A DNA stretch of 64,000 bases from Flavobacteriaceae bacterium LYZ1037 (GCA_003144015.1 QFWS01000001.1:248001-312000), one strand, 5' to 3'; shown: positions 1 through 8,941, numbered from the stretch's first letter. Made by a program: numbers and translations. The notes: generated by a model not told the origin, from the sequence alone.

Positions 1-912
1 TTAATGATTCGTCCAATTAATTTTAGGATGAATGAGCAAACGGCTGTCAATAATTTTTTTCAGGAAGATTTAGATATTAAAAACACTGAAATTAATGCAA
101 AAGCACAAGAAGAGTTTGATGCTTTTGTTAATAAATTACGTGCTGTAGGTGTAAATGTGATTGTTGAAAATGATGATAAACTCATGGATACTCCAGACTC
201 TATATTTCCAAATAACTGGGTGAGTTTTCATGAAAATGGTAATGTAGGATTGTATCCAATGTTTGCAGAAAACAGAAGAAAAGAACGCCGTGATGAGGTT
301 TTTATTCGATTAGAGAAAGAAGGCTTTGTTATCAATAACATTATTGATTATACTAGTGCTGAAGAGGAAGGTGTATTTTTAGAAGGTACTGGAAGTTTGC
401 TTTTAGATCGTGTAAATAGTAAAGCTTATTGTGCCTTATCTCCAAGAGCAGATGAAGATTTGTTTATTGAGTTCTGTGAAGATTTTGAATATACGCCAGT
501 TATTTTTACAGCCTATCAAACAGTTGAAGGTAAAAGAGAAGCTATATATCATACCAATGTGATGATGTGTTTGGCCGAAGACTTTGCAGTTATTTGTTTA
601 GATTGTATTGATGATAAAAAAGAGCGTAAAAATGTATTAAAACATTTGAAAGAAGATGGTAAAGAAGTAATTGCTATTACGGAAGATCAAGTTGCTAATT
701 TTGCTGGAAATATGCTTCAAGTTAGAGGAGAAAATGATAAAAGATATCTAATTATGAGTGAGGCTGCCTATACATCTTTAACAAAAGCACAAATACAAGC
801 TATTGAAAAGCATTGCGATATCCTATCTAGTTCATTAGAAACAATTGAAACTTGTGGTGGAGGTAGTGCACGTTGTATGATGGCAGAAGTGTTCTTGCCA
901 AAGAATGATTAA
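1..912 (+). CDS. ctlX: Citrulline/arginine deiminase-type hydrolase CtlX, 5'-partial
   Basis: Guanidino-group-modifying enzyme of the amidinotransferase/arginine deiminase superfamily, CtlX subgroup, predicted cytosolic and acting on citrulline or arginine. Counting from the first Met (position 4), PNNW lies at residues 69-72, a catalytic-type His in HTNVMM at 183, and the nucleophilic Cys at 291 within GGGSARCMMAE close to the C-terminus, as usual in the superfamily. Positions 1-3 are an in-frame TTA (Leu). From memory, family members begin a few residues before an ILMIRP motif, so the true start probably lies left of the window and the Met at position 4 is internal. The stop overlaps the stop of the convergent histidine kinase by four bases. 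Family assignment is firm; whether the substrate is citrulline or arginine is inference. Confidence 0.85.
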   Translation, partial: LMIRPINFRMNEQTAVNNFFQEDLDIKNTEINAKAQEEFDAFVNKLRAVGVNVIVENDDKLMDTPDSIFPNNWVSFHENGNVGLYPMFAENRRKERRDEVFIRLEKEGFVINNIIDYTSAEEEGVFLEGTGSLLLDRVNSKAYCALSPRADEDLFIEFCEDFEYTPVIFTAYQTVEGKREAIYHTNVMMCLAEDFAVICLDCIDDKKERKNVLKHLKEDGKEVIAITEDQVANFAGNMLQVRGENDKRYLIMSEAAYTSLTKAQIQAIEKHCDILSSSLETIETCGGGSARCMMAEVFLPKND

Positions 913-2969
913 TTCTGTGGGTTAGATTTTGGTAATTCAACATAAAACGTAGTACCTACATTTAAATCGCTTTCAACCCAAATTTTACCAAGATTTAACT
1001 CTACCAACTCTTTACAAATTGTGAGTCCTAAACCAGTACCTTTTTCATTTTTTGTACCAATGGTTGTGTAAGAGGTGTTTTTAAATAACTTTTCCTGATT
1101 TTCTTTAGAGATTCCAACTCCAGTATCAGAGATGCTAATAATTGATTTACCATTGCTAATATGATTAGCGATGGTAATTGTATCCCCTTCTTTACTAAAT
1201 TTAATAGCATTGGTAAGTAGGTTTTGAATAATTATCTCGACCATACTTTTATCTGCATAGACAAAATCTCTCAATGTTTTATCTCTTAAAATAATGCCTT
1301 TCTTCTCCAGCTTTTGTTCCAGTAAATTCATTTTATCTTCAAACACTTCTTGTAAATCAAATAAACTAGGACTAGGTTCAAGAGACTGCATTTGAGACTT
1401 AGACCAGTTTAATAAGTTGAATAATAATAAGGACGCATTGTTAGCGTTTTCGCTTAATTCTGGAATTAAAGTTTTAAATTCTTCTTGTGTTAAAGATCCA
1501 TCTTTTAATAAATCTATAAAACCTTTTATGGACGTTAATGAATCTTTTAAATCGTGAGAGACTATAGAAAACAACCTGTCCTTAACTTTATTAATATCTT
1601 CAAGATGTTTGGTTTGTTCGAGAATAGCTTCATTTTGAATCTCAATGCGTTTGTTTTTCTCTTCGAGTTCTCGTGTGTATTTTAAACGACTATTTCTTTT
1701 TAAATAGATAAGTATTAAAAAAGTTGAAAGAATTGCTACAGCACCTAATAATGCGTAAAAAATAATACGTAATCTATCGAATTCTTCCTGATTATTTGAA
1801 GACTCCGTTAATTGATTAGATTTTAAAGAATTGTCAATCGCTTCTTCTGTTAACACATTGTCAATTAAATTAGTGTCTTCTGGTTCAGAATAAGTTTTTT
1901 TAGAAGCATTATTAATCTGACTTTGTAATTGATAATATTCGCGTTGCCAAACAAAAGCTCTATCAAATCTTCTATTGGTTGAATCTAAAGCCTTCATTAA
2001 GCCAAAATTCTTTAATTGCTCTTCTTTATCATCAATTGTACTAGCTATTTCTCTTGCTTCATTTAATTGTATCTCAGCATACTTTAAAAAGTTTCTTTGT
2101 AAATTCAAACTTCCAAGATTATTTAATGAAACTAAAATACCATGTTTATTGTTTAAGTTTCTATTAAGTCTTAAACCTTCAATCAAATATTCCAACGACT
2201 TATCAAAATCTTTAAACTGTAGATATTCTCCACCTAATTTAGGGAGTATTTCACCTCTTAAAGAATCGCTGTCAATAGGAATAAACCTTAAAACCCTTTC
2301 GTAATAATCAATAGATTTCCTATGTTCTTTTCTAATTGAATATAATTCGGCTAATATTTTTAAAGCTTCAATAGAACCATCACCATTATTAATTTGTCTT
2401 TCAATTTCTAAGGTTTTAGAATAATACTCTATGGCTTTATCAATGTCGTTGATGCTATAATAAGCTTTTGCAAGACACTCGTATGCAGAACGTAACTCAT
2501 ATTTTAAATTTCGTTTTTCGAATTCTTTTAAAGCTAATAGAGAATATTGAAGTCCTTTATTATAATTTCCTCTTTTTATCTCGTTTAAACCAATGTTGTT
2601 ATTAACTTTTGCAATATTTAATGTATCGTTTAAAATTATAAACAGCTCTTTAGCTTTTAAGAAATTATCCCTAGCATTGATATAATCGTCTTTATAAGCA
2701 TATATTAATGCCTTGTAAAAGGTCATTTCAGCGACACCATCTTGATAGTTTAATTTATTCGATAGTTTTTCAGTTTGTGAAATATATTTTAAAGCCTTAT
2801 TAAATTCCTTTTCATTATAAAGAGATTTAACAAGCAATAAGGATGTTTTTATTTTGGTAGTATCAGAATTTTGAAAAGCTAATTGTATGGTAAGACTATC
2901 TACTTCTTTGGTTTGGGAATAACCATTGAGCATAAGCATAAAAACGATAAAAGAAAATAGCTTCTTCAT
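909..2969 (-). CDS. TPR-repeat sensor histidine kinase
   Basis: Membrane-bound two-component sensor kinase of 686 residues. It has a signal peptide (residues 1-18, ending GYS|Q) and a periplasmic domain of TPR-type helical repeats from about 30 to 350. One transmembrane helix follows around 405-425, then a short coiled coil (about 430-465), a HisKA domain with phospho-acceptor His472 in SIVSHDLKDS, and an HATPase_c domain with N box (NLLTNAIKFS), G1 (DTGVGIS) and G2 (GTGLGL). All catalytic boxes are present, so it should be active. No response regulator lies next to it, so its partner is unknown. Such TPR kinases are common in Bacteroidota; the ligand is unknown. A direct repeat upstream (3203-3250) may be its control site. 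Confidence 0.9.
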   Translation of the reverse strand: MKKLFSFIVFMLMLNGYSQTKEVDSLTIQLAFQNSDTTKIKTSLLLVKSLYNEKEFNKALKYISQTEKLSNKLNYQDGVAEMTFYKALIYAYKDDYINARDNFLKAKELFIILNDTLNIAKVNNNIGLNEIKRGNYNKGLQYSLLALKEFEKRNLKYELRSAYECLAKAYYSINDIDKAIEYYSKTLEIERQINNGDGSIEALKILAELYSIRKEHRKSIDYYERVLRFIPIDSDSLRGEILPKLGGEYLQFKDFDKSLEYLIEGLRLNRNLNNKHGILVSLNNLGSLNLQRNFLKYAEIQLNEAREIASTIDDKEEQLKNFGLMKALDSTNRRFDRAFVWQREYYQLQSQINNASKKTYSEPEDTNLIDNVLTEEAIDNSLKSNQLTESSNNQEEFDRLRIIFYALLGAVAILSTFLILIYLKRNSRLKYTRELEEKNKRIEIQNEAILEQTKHLEDINKVKDRLFSIVSHDLKDSLTSIKGFIDLLKDGSLTQEEFKTLIPELSENANNASLLLFNLLNWSKSQMQSLEPSPSLFDLQEVFEDKMNLLEQKLEKKGIILRDKTLRDFVYADKSMVEIIIQNLLTNAIKFSKEGDTITIANHISNGKSIISISDTGVGISKENQEKLFKNTSYTTIGTKNEKGTGLGLTICKELVELNLGKIWVESDLNVGTTFYVELPKSNPQN

Positions 2970-3202
2970 ACATTTTTATTGCAGCAAAAGTATTAACTCA
3001 TCAATTAGTTAGGTATTGGTGAGTTAGTTTAAAACTTTAAACTACAATATATTAGTTAGTTTAAGAAAACCCATAGACTGGGACAATTAATAGCATTACC
3101 TAACAAAAGTTGTAAAAAGATATTTTATACACTAATTTCTAGGTTTTAATACCAATAAATTAGATGAAATGTTGGTTAAAATTTTGAAGTAAAAATGGGT
3201 TA

Positions 3203-3250
3203 TCGATGAAAGGCAAATAAGTAGGAAAAACGACACTTTTGTCGATGAAA
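3203..3250 (-). promoter_or_regulatory. Direct repeat TTTCATCGA x2, putative regulator site
   Basis: Read on the minus strand (toward the histidine kinase), the nonamer TTTCATCGA occurs at 3250-3242 and again at 3211-3203. The start-to-start spacing is 39 bp, close to four helical turns. Between them lies TTTTTCCTAC. Identical spaced nonamers 230-280 bp upstream of a sensor gene look like a pair of half-sites for a DNA-binding regulator. Which regulator, and whether it acts on the kinase or on argS, cannot be told from the sequence. Confidence 0.4.
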
Positions 3251-3391
3251 TGCACGTTTTGTTTTACATTATTTTTTTGTCTAAAGTATAATACTCTTTT
3301 CTGGAGGTGTCTTATTCTACTGAAGGCATTTTTGTTGAATCTAAAACTAATTTATACAACATTTTAAACAGCATACCTTTAATAAAAGTTT

Positions 3392-3399
3392 TATCTTTG
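3392..3399 (+). promoter_or_regulatory. -7 promoter element for argS
   Basis: TATCTTTG matches the Bacteroidota -7 consensus TAnnTTTG and lies 21 bp before the argS ATG. No good TTG-type -33 element is seen at 17-23 bp upstream. Confidence 0.5.
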
Positions 3400-3420
3400 C
3401 ATCCTTAAAAACCATAGATT

Positions 3421-5205
3421 ATGAGTCTTCAAGACATCTTATCAAAACACGTAATTGCTGCTGTAAAAGCTATTTATAATCAAGAACTACCAACGGTAGA
3501 GTTTCAGGCAACCAGAAAAGAATTTGCAGGAGATGTAACAGTTGTTATTTTTCCAATGCTTAGAACTGTTAAAGGGAACCCTGTTCAGATTGGAGAATCC
3601 ATTGGTCAATATCTTGTTGAGCATGTTGAAGAAGTTATTGGGTTTAATGTAATTAAAGGTTTTTTAAATGTTGAAATAAGTGATAGCTTTTATTTAGACT
3701 TTTTTAATAAGGTTGTTCCTAATGGCACCTTTGGATTTGCAAAACCTAAACCTGCAGACAAAGCTATTATGGTTGAATATTCTTCACCAAACACAAATAA
3801 ACCTTTACATCTTGGTCACGTTAGGAACAATTTATTAGGATACAGTGTTGCTGAAATTTTAAAAGCATCTGGTAAAAAAGTTTACAAAACTCAAATTGTA
3901 AACGATAGAGGGATTCATATTTGTAAAAGCATGTTGGCATGGGAACGTTTTGGTGAAAAAGAAACTCCCGAATCCTCAGGCCTTAAAGGCGATAAGTTAG
4001 TTGGTAATTATTATGTAAAATTTGATCAAGAATATAAAAAGGAAATTCAAAATTTAATTACTGAAGGGCAAACTGAAGAAGAAGCTAAAAAACATGCGCC
4101 TATATTAAAAGAAGCACAGCAAATGCTCTTAAAATGGGAAGCAGGAGATGATGATACAGTAGCGCTATGGAAAAAAATGAATCAATGGGTATATGATGGA
4201 TTCGATACAACTTATAAAAACTTAGGTGTCGATTTCGATAAATTATATTACGAAAGCCAGACCTATTTATTAGGAAAAGAATTTGTAAGCGAAGGTTTAA
4301 AAACAGGCGTTTTCTTTAAAAAAGAAGATGGTTCAGTTTGGTGCGATTTAACAGATGAAGGATTAGATGAAAAAATTGTACTGCGAAGCGATGGCACAGC
4401 CGTTTATATGACGCAAGATATTGGAACAGCCATACAGCGTGTCAAAGATTATCCAGATGTAGGAGGTATGGTCTACACAGTTGGTAACGAACAGGAATAT
4501 CATTTTCAAGTCTTGTTTTTAATTATAAAAAAATTAGGTTTCGAATGGGCTAAAAACTTATATCATTTAAGTTATGGTATGGTAGATTTGCCATCAGGTA
4601 AAATGAAGAGTCGTGAAGGAACCGTTGTTGATGCAGACGATTTAATTGAAGAAATGGCCAGCACAGCTGGAGATATTTCTCAAGAATTAGGAAAATTAGA
4701 CGGTTATACTGAAGAAGAAAAACAAGAGTTATATCGTGTGATTGGTTTAGGCGCTTTAAAATATTACATCCTGAAGGTAGACCCAAAGAAGCGTATTTTA
4801 TTCGATCCAAAAGAATCTATAGATTTTCAAGGGAATACAGGACCGTTTATTCAGTACACCTATGCTAGAATCCAATCCATTTTAAGAAAGGCTGATGTAG
4901 ATGTAACTGTTGTATTAAATCCAAAGGATGTTTCTTTGCATGAAAAAGAGAAAGAATTAATTAAACAAATTCAACTTTTTGTAGAAGTCATCCAAAATGC
5001 AGCAGACAATCATAGTCCAGCATTAATAGCAAACTATACGTACGATTTAGTAAAAGAATTTAACTCTTTCTACCAGAATGTATCCATTTTAGGAGCAGAT
5101 ACAGAAAACGAAAAACTATTAAGAATTCAACTGTCTCAAGTGGTGGCAAACATCATTAAAAATGCTTTTGGATTGTTAGGGATTCAAGTGCCTGAACGTA
5201 TGTAA
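3421..5205 (+). CDS. argS: Arginyl-tRNA synthetase
   Basis: Cytosolic class I aminoacyl-tRNA synthetase charging tRNA-Arg. The 594 residues are normal length. The ATP-binding HIGH signature is present as HLGH at 130-133 after SSPNTNKPL, and the KMSKS-equivalent as MKSREG from residue 395. The N-terminal about 110 residues fit the Arg_tRNA_synt_N (tRNA D-loop binding) domain, and the C-terminal about 120 residues fit the DALR anticodon-binding domain. It is monocistronic or co-transcribed with the small gene 44 bp downstream. No unusual features. Confidence 0.97.
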   Translation: MSLQDILSKHVIAAVKAIYNQELPTVEFQATRKEFAGDVTVVIFPMLRTVKGNPVQIGESIGQYLVEHVEEVIGFNVIKGFLNVEISDSFYLDFFNKVVPNGTFGFAKPKPADKAIMVEYSSPNTNKPLHLGHVRNNLLGYSVAEILKASGKKVYKTQIVNDRGIHICKSMLAWERFGEKETPESSGLKGDKLVGNYYVKFDQEYKKEIQNLITEGQTEEEAKKHAPILKEAQQMLLKWEAGDDDTVALWKKMNQWVYDGFDTTYKNLGVDFDKLYYESQTYLLGKEFVSEGLKTGVFFKKEDGSVWCDLTDEGLDEKIVLRSDGTAVYMTQDIGTAIQRVKDYPDVGGMVYTVGNEQEYHFQVLFLIIKKLGFEWAKNLYHLSYGMVDLPSGKMKSREGTVVDADDLIEEMASTAGDISQELGKLDGYTEEEKQELYRVIGLGALKYYILKVDPKKRILFDPKESIDFQGNTGPFIQYTYARIQSILRKADVDVTVVLNPKDVSLHEKEKELIKQIQLFVEVIQNAADNHSPALIANYTYDLVKEFNSFYQNVSILGADTENEKLLRIQLSQVVANIIKNAFGLLGIQVPERM

Positions 5206-5249
5206 TAATTTATTTGAAAAGATAATTTTTAATATAGTAGGAGGTTGTG

Positions 5250-5642
5250 ATGAAAATATTAAAGTTACCATATGGCAAAATTTTTATTCTTGAAGAAAAT
5301 ATAGCCGAAGTTATTATAGATGAGGGTGTTGTTATGGATGCCACAATGATAGACCATTACCATGAGGTTTTAAAGTCGAATTTAAAAGCACCGTTCTCGT
5401 TACTGGTGAATAAAAAACATTCTTATTCTTACGATTTTTATGCACAAAAAAACTTAGCGACCATTGGTGAAATTGTCTCTATGGCTGTTGTAGCGTATAA
5501 TCAAGTAGCTAGTATGACAACAGAAATTCTAGATAAATTACCTAGAAAAAGTGCCTGGAATTTAAAAATATTTTCAGATAGAGAGGAAGCTTTAAAATGG
5601 ATAGTACATGAGCAAAATAAAAATAAAGTCACTAAGAGTTAG
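5250..5642 (+). CDS. SpoIIAA/STAS-like small protein
   Basis: A 130-residue soluble protein with no signal peptide or membrane helix. The pattern of alternating strands and helices, with a conserved N-terminal LPYGKIFIL and a C-terminal FSDREEALKWI, resembles the SpoIIAA/STAS-like proteins frequent in flavobacteria. In those the final helix often reads EEALKWL. An in-frame GTG lies one codon earlier (5247), but ATG at 5250 is preferred because AGGAGG at 5239-5244 is placed five bases before it; such a strong Shine-Dalgarno is unusual here. The function is unknown; a regulatory or lipid-binding role is only inference from the fold. Confidence 0.7.
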   Translation: MKILKLPYGKIFILEENIAEVIIDEGVVMDATMIDHYHEVLKSNLKAPFSLLVNKKHSYSYDFYAQKNLATIGEIVSMAVVAYNQVASMTTEILDKLPRKSAWNLKIFSDREEALKWIVHEQNKNKVTKS

Positions 5643-5652
5643 AACGGATTTA

Positions 5653-6108
5653 TTATCTACTATTTTGTTTTATACCTTCATATACAACTATGCTTACAGC
5701 ATTAGCTAGATTTAAACTTCTTACATGTTCGCTAAATAAAGGGATTTTAAATAATTGATTTGAATGGCTTTCTATAATGGATTTTGGTAAACCAACAGAT
5801 TCTTTTCCAAAAACTAAAAAAAGATTGTCTTCAAACGTAATATCCCAATGGTTTTTTGTGCCATGACTAGATAAAAACACCATGTTCGCATTTTTATTAA
5901 TTTGGAGAAATTCTTCAACATTTTCATAGTAATAAACATTTAAATGCTTCCAATAATCTAAACCTGCACGTTTTAATCGACTATCGCTAATTTCAAAACC
6001 AAAAGGTTTTACCAAATGCAAATTAGATCCTGAAGCTAATGCAAGACGCCCAATGTTTCCTGTATTGTTTGGTATTTCTGGTTCTATGAGTACAATGTTT
6101 ATTGCCAT
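5653..6108 (-). CDS. trmL: tRNA (cytidine(34)-2'-O)-methyltransferase, TrmL family
   Basis: SPOUT-class RNA methyltransferase of 151 residues, normal size for TrmL, which 2'-O-methylates the wobble base of tRNA-Leu isoacceptors using SAM. Family signatures are visible: the N-terminal VLIEPEIPNNTGNIGRLA, the central FGKESVGLP with the Gly-rich knot loop, and the C-terminal RSLNLANAVSIVVYE that completes the trefoil knot. It ends convergently with the SpoIIAA-like gene and is followed 31 bp upstream by a small membrane protein gene on the same strand. Confidence 0.92.
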   Translation of the reverse strand: MAINIVLIEPEIPNNTGNIGRLALASGSNLHLVKPFGFEISDSRLKRAGLDYWKHLNVYYYENVEEFLQINKNANMVFLSSHGTKNHWDITFEDNLFLVFGKESVGLPKSIIESHSNQLFKIPLFSEHVRSLNLANAVSIVVYEGIKQNSR

Positions 6109-6139
6109 GTTAACTTACCTCTAAAGTGGGAATATATTT

Positions 6140-6367
6140 TTAATTTATACTTTTTGTCTTGGTTAATTTTATAAAAATTAATCGTAAAAGTAGCGCAAAT
6201 GGAAAACCATGTAAAATAATATCGAACCAATCCATAAATTGCATGCCATTAGCTCCACCTAAAACCCATTTTATCTTCCCAAGAATATGTGGTTCAGGGA
6301 AAAATGGAGCTAATCCTAATGTTAAACAAAGTAGAATTACAAACCTCCAGTCGTTTAGTACCTTCAT
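6140..6367 (-). CDS. Small two-helix membrane protein, conserved
   Basis: A 75-residue protein with hydrophobic segments at about 9-25 and 49-66 and a charged C-terminal tail (KLTKTKS). The motif PHILGKIKWVLGGANG between the helices recalls a small flavobacterial membrane family of unknown role. Its ATG overlaps the trpA stop codon by four bases, so it is probably translated as the last gene of the trp operon. A role in tryptophan metabolism is not implied by sequence. Confidence 0.65.
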   Translation of the reverse strand: MKVLNDWRFVILLCLTLGLAPFFPEPHILGKIKWVLGGANGMQFMDWFDIILHGFPFALLLRLIFIKLTKTKSIN

Positions 6368-7143
6368 GTTTTGTTAAGTATTGATTTTACAAAGCTATCT
6401 GTTTCTTTTACACCTTCTTTAGAAAGATGTTTTATAAAAGCACTTCCAATAATAGCTCCTTTCGCATAAGTAGTTGCTTGAGTAAAAGTTTCATTATTAG
6501 AAATTCCGAAGCCAATAATTTGAGGATTTTTAAGATTCATGTTTGAAATACGTTTAAAATAATTTGATTGCTCTTCTCCAAAACCAGATTGACTTCCAGT
6601 AACACTAGCACTACTTACCATATATATAAATCCATTAGAAATAGAATCGATAAAATGGATGCGTTCAACTGAAGTTTGTGGTGTAATCAAGAACACATTA
6701 ATCAAGCCAAATTTCTCAAATGTTGTTTTGTATTGCTCGTTATATACATCAACCGGTAAATCTGGGATAATGAGTCCGTCGATACCTATTTCAGCGCATT
6801 TTTTACAAAAAGCATCTATACCATACTGAAGCATTGGGTTAAAATACCCCATAATTATTAAAGGAATAGAAACAGATTTTCTAACATCTTTTAATTGGTT
6901 AAATAACACCTCGGTCGTCATGCCGTTTTTAAGAGCTTGGGTGGAACTTGCCTGAATGGTTGGGCCATCGGCAAGAGGATCGCTAAAAGGCAGGCCAATT
7001 TCTATCATATCAACACCACTTGCTTCTAAATTTTGAAGAATGGTTTCAGTATCATGAAGATTTGGATAACCAGCTGTAAAGTAAATAGATAGGAGTTTTT
7101 TGTCTTCTTGTAATTTCTGATTAATTCTGTTCATCATTTTCAA
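6364..7143 (-). CDS. trpA: Tryptophan synthase alpha subunit
   Basis: Cleaves indole-3-glycerol phosphate to indole and glyceraldehyde-3-phosphate; the indole passes to TrpB. The 259-residue TIM barrel carries the catalytic-Glu motif (DMIEIGLPFSDP) near residue 47 and the following DPLADGP loop with the catalytic Asp. The phosphate-binding region near GFGIS at the C-terminal end is also present. It ends the trp operon but is separated from trpB by an unrelated ORF with which it overlaps by 23 bp. The second in-frame Met codon, four bases downstream, is also a possible start. Confidence 0.96.
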   Translation of the reverse strand: MKMMNRINQKLQEDKKLLSIYFTAGYPNLHDTETILQNLEASGVDMIEIGLPFSDPLADGPTIQASSTQALKNGMTTEVLFNQLKDVRKSVSIPLIIMGYFNPMLQYGIDAFCKKCAEIGIDGLIIPDLPVDVYNEQYKTTFEKFGLINVFLITPQTSVERIHFIDSISNGFIYMVSSASVTGSQSGFGEEQSNYFKRISNMNLKNPQIIGFGISNNETFTQATTYAKGAIIGSAFIKHLSKEGVKETDSFVKSILNKT

Positions 7144-7687
7144 TTAATTTTAAAATATCATCTCTTTTAGCAGCTTCATTTATTTTTTTATTCAAGTTTC
7201 TAGTAGATTCAATATAATTACTCCATATTTCATCAAATCTTTTTTGCAAATTATTTGTGTTTTCATTCAAATAAACATCAACATCAGTGTTATGCATTTT
7301 GTGAGCAATTTCCGTTCTAAGTGAGTTTAGATCTCTAATTTTACTTATAAGTTTACCTTTATTTAAAAATGAAATATGATTTTCTAATGTTCTAAACACA
7401 ACCGAATAAGACTCATCATCTTTTATCTTCTTAAAATTCAGTTGATTCGGAAAGATTAAAAGTTGAGTTAATAAGTTACAGCGTATTATTAATTTCTTCA
7501 TTAACGCAATTGTGGTTTGATGGAATAAAACTACTGAAGCAATTTTATTTCCAATTTCATTACTATAAGATAATTGCATAGCTGTTGCAAATAATACGCT
7601 TTCTGAGTTGTTCTCTTCAGAATGTTCATGAATTAAATGCCCTTCAATATTTGTTAAATACTTCTTTAATTTTTCGATATATTCCAT
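7121..7687 (-). CDS. Unknown helical protein with Rx4H motif, inside the trp operon
   Basis: A 188-residue soluble, lysine- and asparagine-rich, probably all-helical protein with no signal or membrane segment. Residues 124-129 (R-TEIA-H, within LNSLRTEIAHKMH) match the Rx4-6H signature of HEPN-type helical domains, preceded by a helix rich in conserved-looking hydrophobics. This is motif-level evidence only, and MltR-like or other helical families have similar strings. Its ATG immediately precedes the trpB stop codon (the minus-strand order is trpB TAA adjacent to this ATG). It overlaps trpA by 23 bp, so it is translated within the operon. I do not recognise a function; see findings. Confidence 0.75.
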   Translation of the reverse strand: MEYIEKLKKYLTNIEGHLIHEHSEENNSESVLFATAMQLSYSNEIGNKIASVVLFHQTTIALMKKLIIRCNLLTQLLIFPNQLNFKKIKDDESYSVVFRTLENHISFLNKGKLISKIRDLNSLRTEIAHKMHNTDVDVYLNENTNNLQKRFDEIWSNYIESTRNLNKKINEAAKRDDILKLIENDEQN

Positions 7688-8869
7688 TTATAATTTGAAA
7701 TAGTTAATATATGTCTCTAAATCTTTATCACCACGACCAGATAAACTCAATACCACAACATCGTTAGGTTTAAATTTTTTCTGTTCAAAAACGGCTAATG
7801 CATGCGAACTTTCAATAGCAGGAATAATACCTTCTAGTTTGCAAAGTTCTAAACCAGCTTTCATAGCTTCATTATCTGTAATTGAGATAAATTGAGCACG
7901 ACCAGACTTATATAAATGGGCATGCATGGGTCCAACTCCTGGATAATCTAAACCAGCCGAAATGGAATATGGTTCCGTTATTTGCCCATCTTTAGTTTGC
8001 ATTAATAAGGTTTTACTTCCGTGTATAATACCTTCTTTTCCTAATACAGAAGTTGCAGCACTTTCGCCAGAATCAACACCAAGACCTGCGGCCTCAATAG
8101 CAATAAGTTTGACATCTGTGTCTTCTAAATAATGATAATAAGCACCAGCAGCATTACTGCCACCTCCAACGCAAGCAATTACGTAATCTGGTTTGGTTTT
8201 GCCTTCTTGTTCTTGTAATTGCCACTGTATTTCTTCTGAAATGACTGCTTGAAATCGAGCCACCATATCTGGATATGGATGAGGTCCTACAACGCTCCCA
8301 ATAATATAATGAGTGTCTACAGGGTTGTTAATCCAGTCCCTAATAGCTTCGTTTGTAGCATCTTTTAGTGTGCGACTTCCAGATAACGCAGGAACAACGG
8401 TTGCTCCTAACATCTTCATTCTGGCAACGTTTGGAGCCTGACGAGCTATATCAATTTCTCCCATATATACAATACACTCCAAGCCCATTAAGGCGCAAAC
8501 GGTTGCAGTGGCGACTCCATGTTGTCCTGCTCCAGTTTCTGCAATAATGCGTTTTTTGCCTAAACGTTGTGCCATTAAAATCTGACCAATGGTATTATTG
8601 ATTTTATGTGCTCCTGTATGGTTGAGGTCTTCTCTCTTTAAATAAATTTTTGTGTTGTACTTTTTACTTAAACGTTTGGCAAAATAGAGTGGTGAAGGTC
8701 TGCCAACATAGTCTTTTAAAAGCTGTTTAAACTCCTTTTGAAATTTGGGTTCAGCCATGACTTTTAAGTAGTTTTGACGTAGTTCTTCTACATTTGGGTA
8801 CAGCATTTCTGGAATATATGCACCTCCAAATTCTCCGTAATATCCTTTCTCGTTGATGTTGTAACTCAT
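7688..8869 (-). CDS. trpB: Tryptophan synthase beta subunit
   Basis: PLP enzyme condensing indole with serine to give tryptophan. The 393 residues are typical of TrpB1. The PLP lysine is Lys89 in [12 protein letters not shown], the substrate-binding loop is AETGAGQHG, and the phosphate-binding loop is [10 protein letters not shown]. The C-terminal LSGRGDKD serine contact is intact. It is encoded fifth-to-sixth in the operon, after a 72-bp gap from trpF that holds a strong inverted repeat (8894-8930). Confidence 0.98.
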   Translation of the reverse strand: MSYNINEKGYYGEFGGAYIPEMLYPNVEELRQNYLKVMAEPKFQKEFKQLLKDYVGRPSPLYFAKRLSKKYNTKIYLKREDLNHTGAHKINNTIGQILMAQRLGKKRIIAETGAGQHGVATATVCALMGLECIVYMGEIDIARQAPNVARMKMLGATVVPALSGSRTLKDATNEAIRDWINNPVDTHYIIGSVVGPHPYPDMVARFQAVISEEIQWQLQEQEGKTKPDYVIACVGGGSNAAGAYYHYLEDTDVKLIAIEAAGLGVDSGESAATSVLGKEGIIHGSKTLLMQTKDGQITEPYSISAGLDYPGVGPMHAHLYKSGRAQFISITDNEAMKAGLELCKLEGIIPAIESSHALAVFEQKKFKPNDVVVLSLSGRGDKDLETYINYFKL

Positions 8870-8893
8870 AATTTTATGTTATCGAAATTACAT

Positions 8894-8930
8894 CGAGAAC
8901 TTTGTGAAACTTCTCAATACAAAGTTCTCG
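8894..8930. repeat. 12-bp-arm inverted repeat between trpF and trpB
   Basis: CGAGAACTTTGT (8894-8905) is perfectly complementary to ACAAAGTTCTCG (8919-8930) around a 13-base spacer. No T-tract follows on either strand, so it is not a standard intrinsic terminator. It would form a stable mRNA stem-loop between trpF and trpB. It could set differential mRNA stability, or be a decayed copy of the TATCGAGAAC intergenic repeat seen elsewhere in the window. Confidence 0.75.
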
Positions 8931-8941
8931 TTCCTTAAAGA

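Larger units (their letters stand above)
2970..3420. other. 451-bp intergenic region between divergent kinase and argS
   Basis: No plausible coding sequence on either strand. It contains an imperfect inverted repeat near 2994-3026 (AACTCATCAA / TTGGTGAGTT), the TCGATGAAA direct repeat pair at 3203-3250, and a -7-type element for argS at 3392-3399. The rest is AT-rich and I see nothing else in it. Confidence 0.6.

Noticed and set aside
1975-2304. 109-codon ORF antisense to the TPR kinase
   Set aside because: Antisense shadow of a well-supported gene with no recognisable domain.
2994-3026. Imperfect inverted repeat AACTCATCAA / TTGGTGAGTT as a terminator
   Set aside because: It has a mismatch and no T-tract, and no gene reads toward it.
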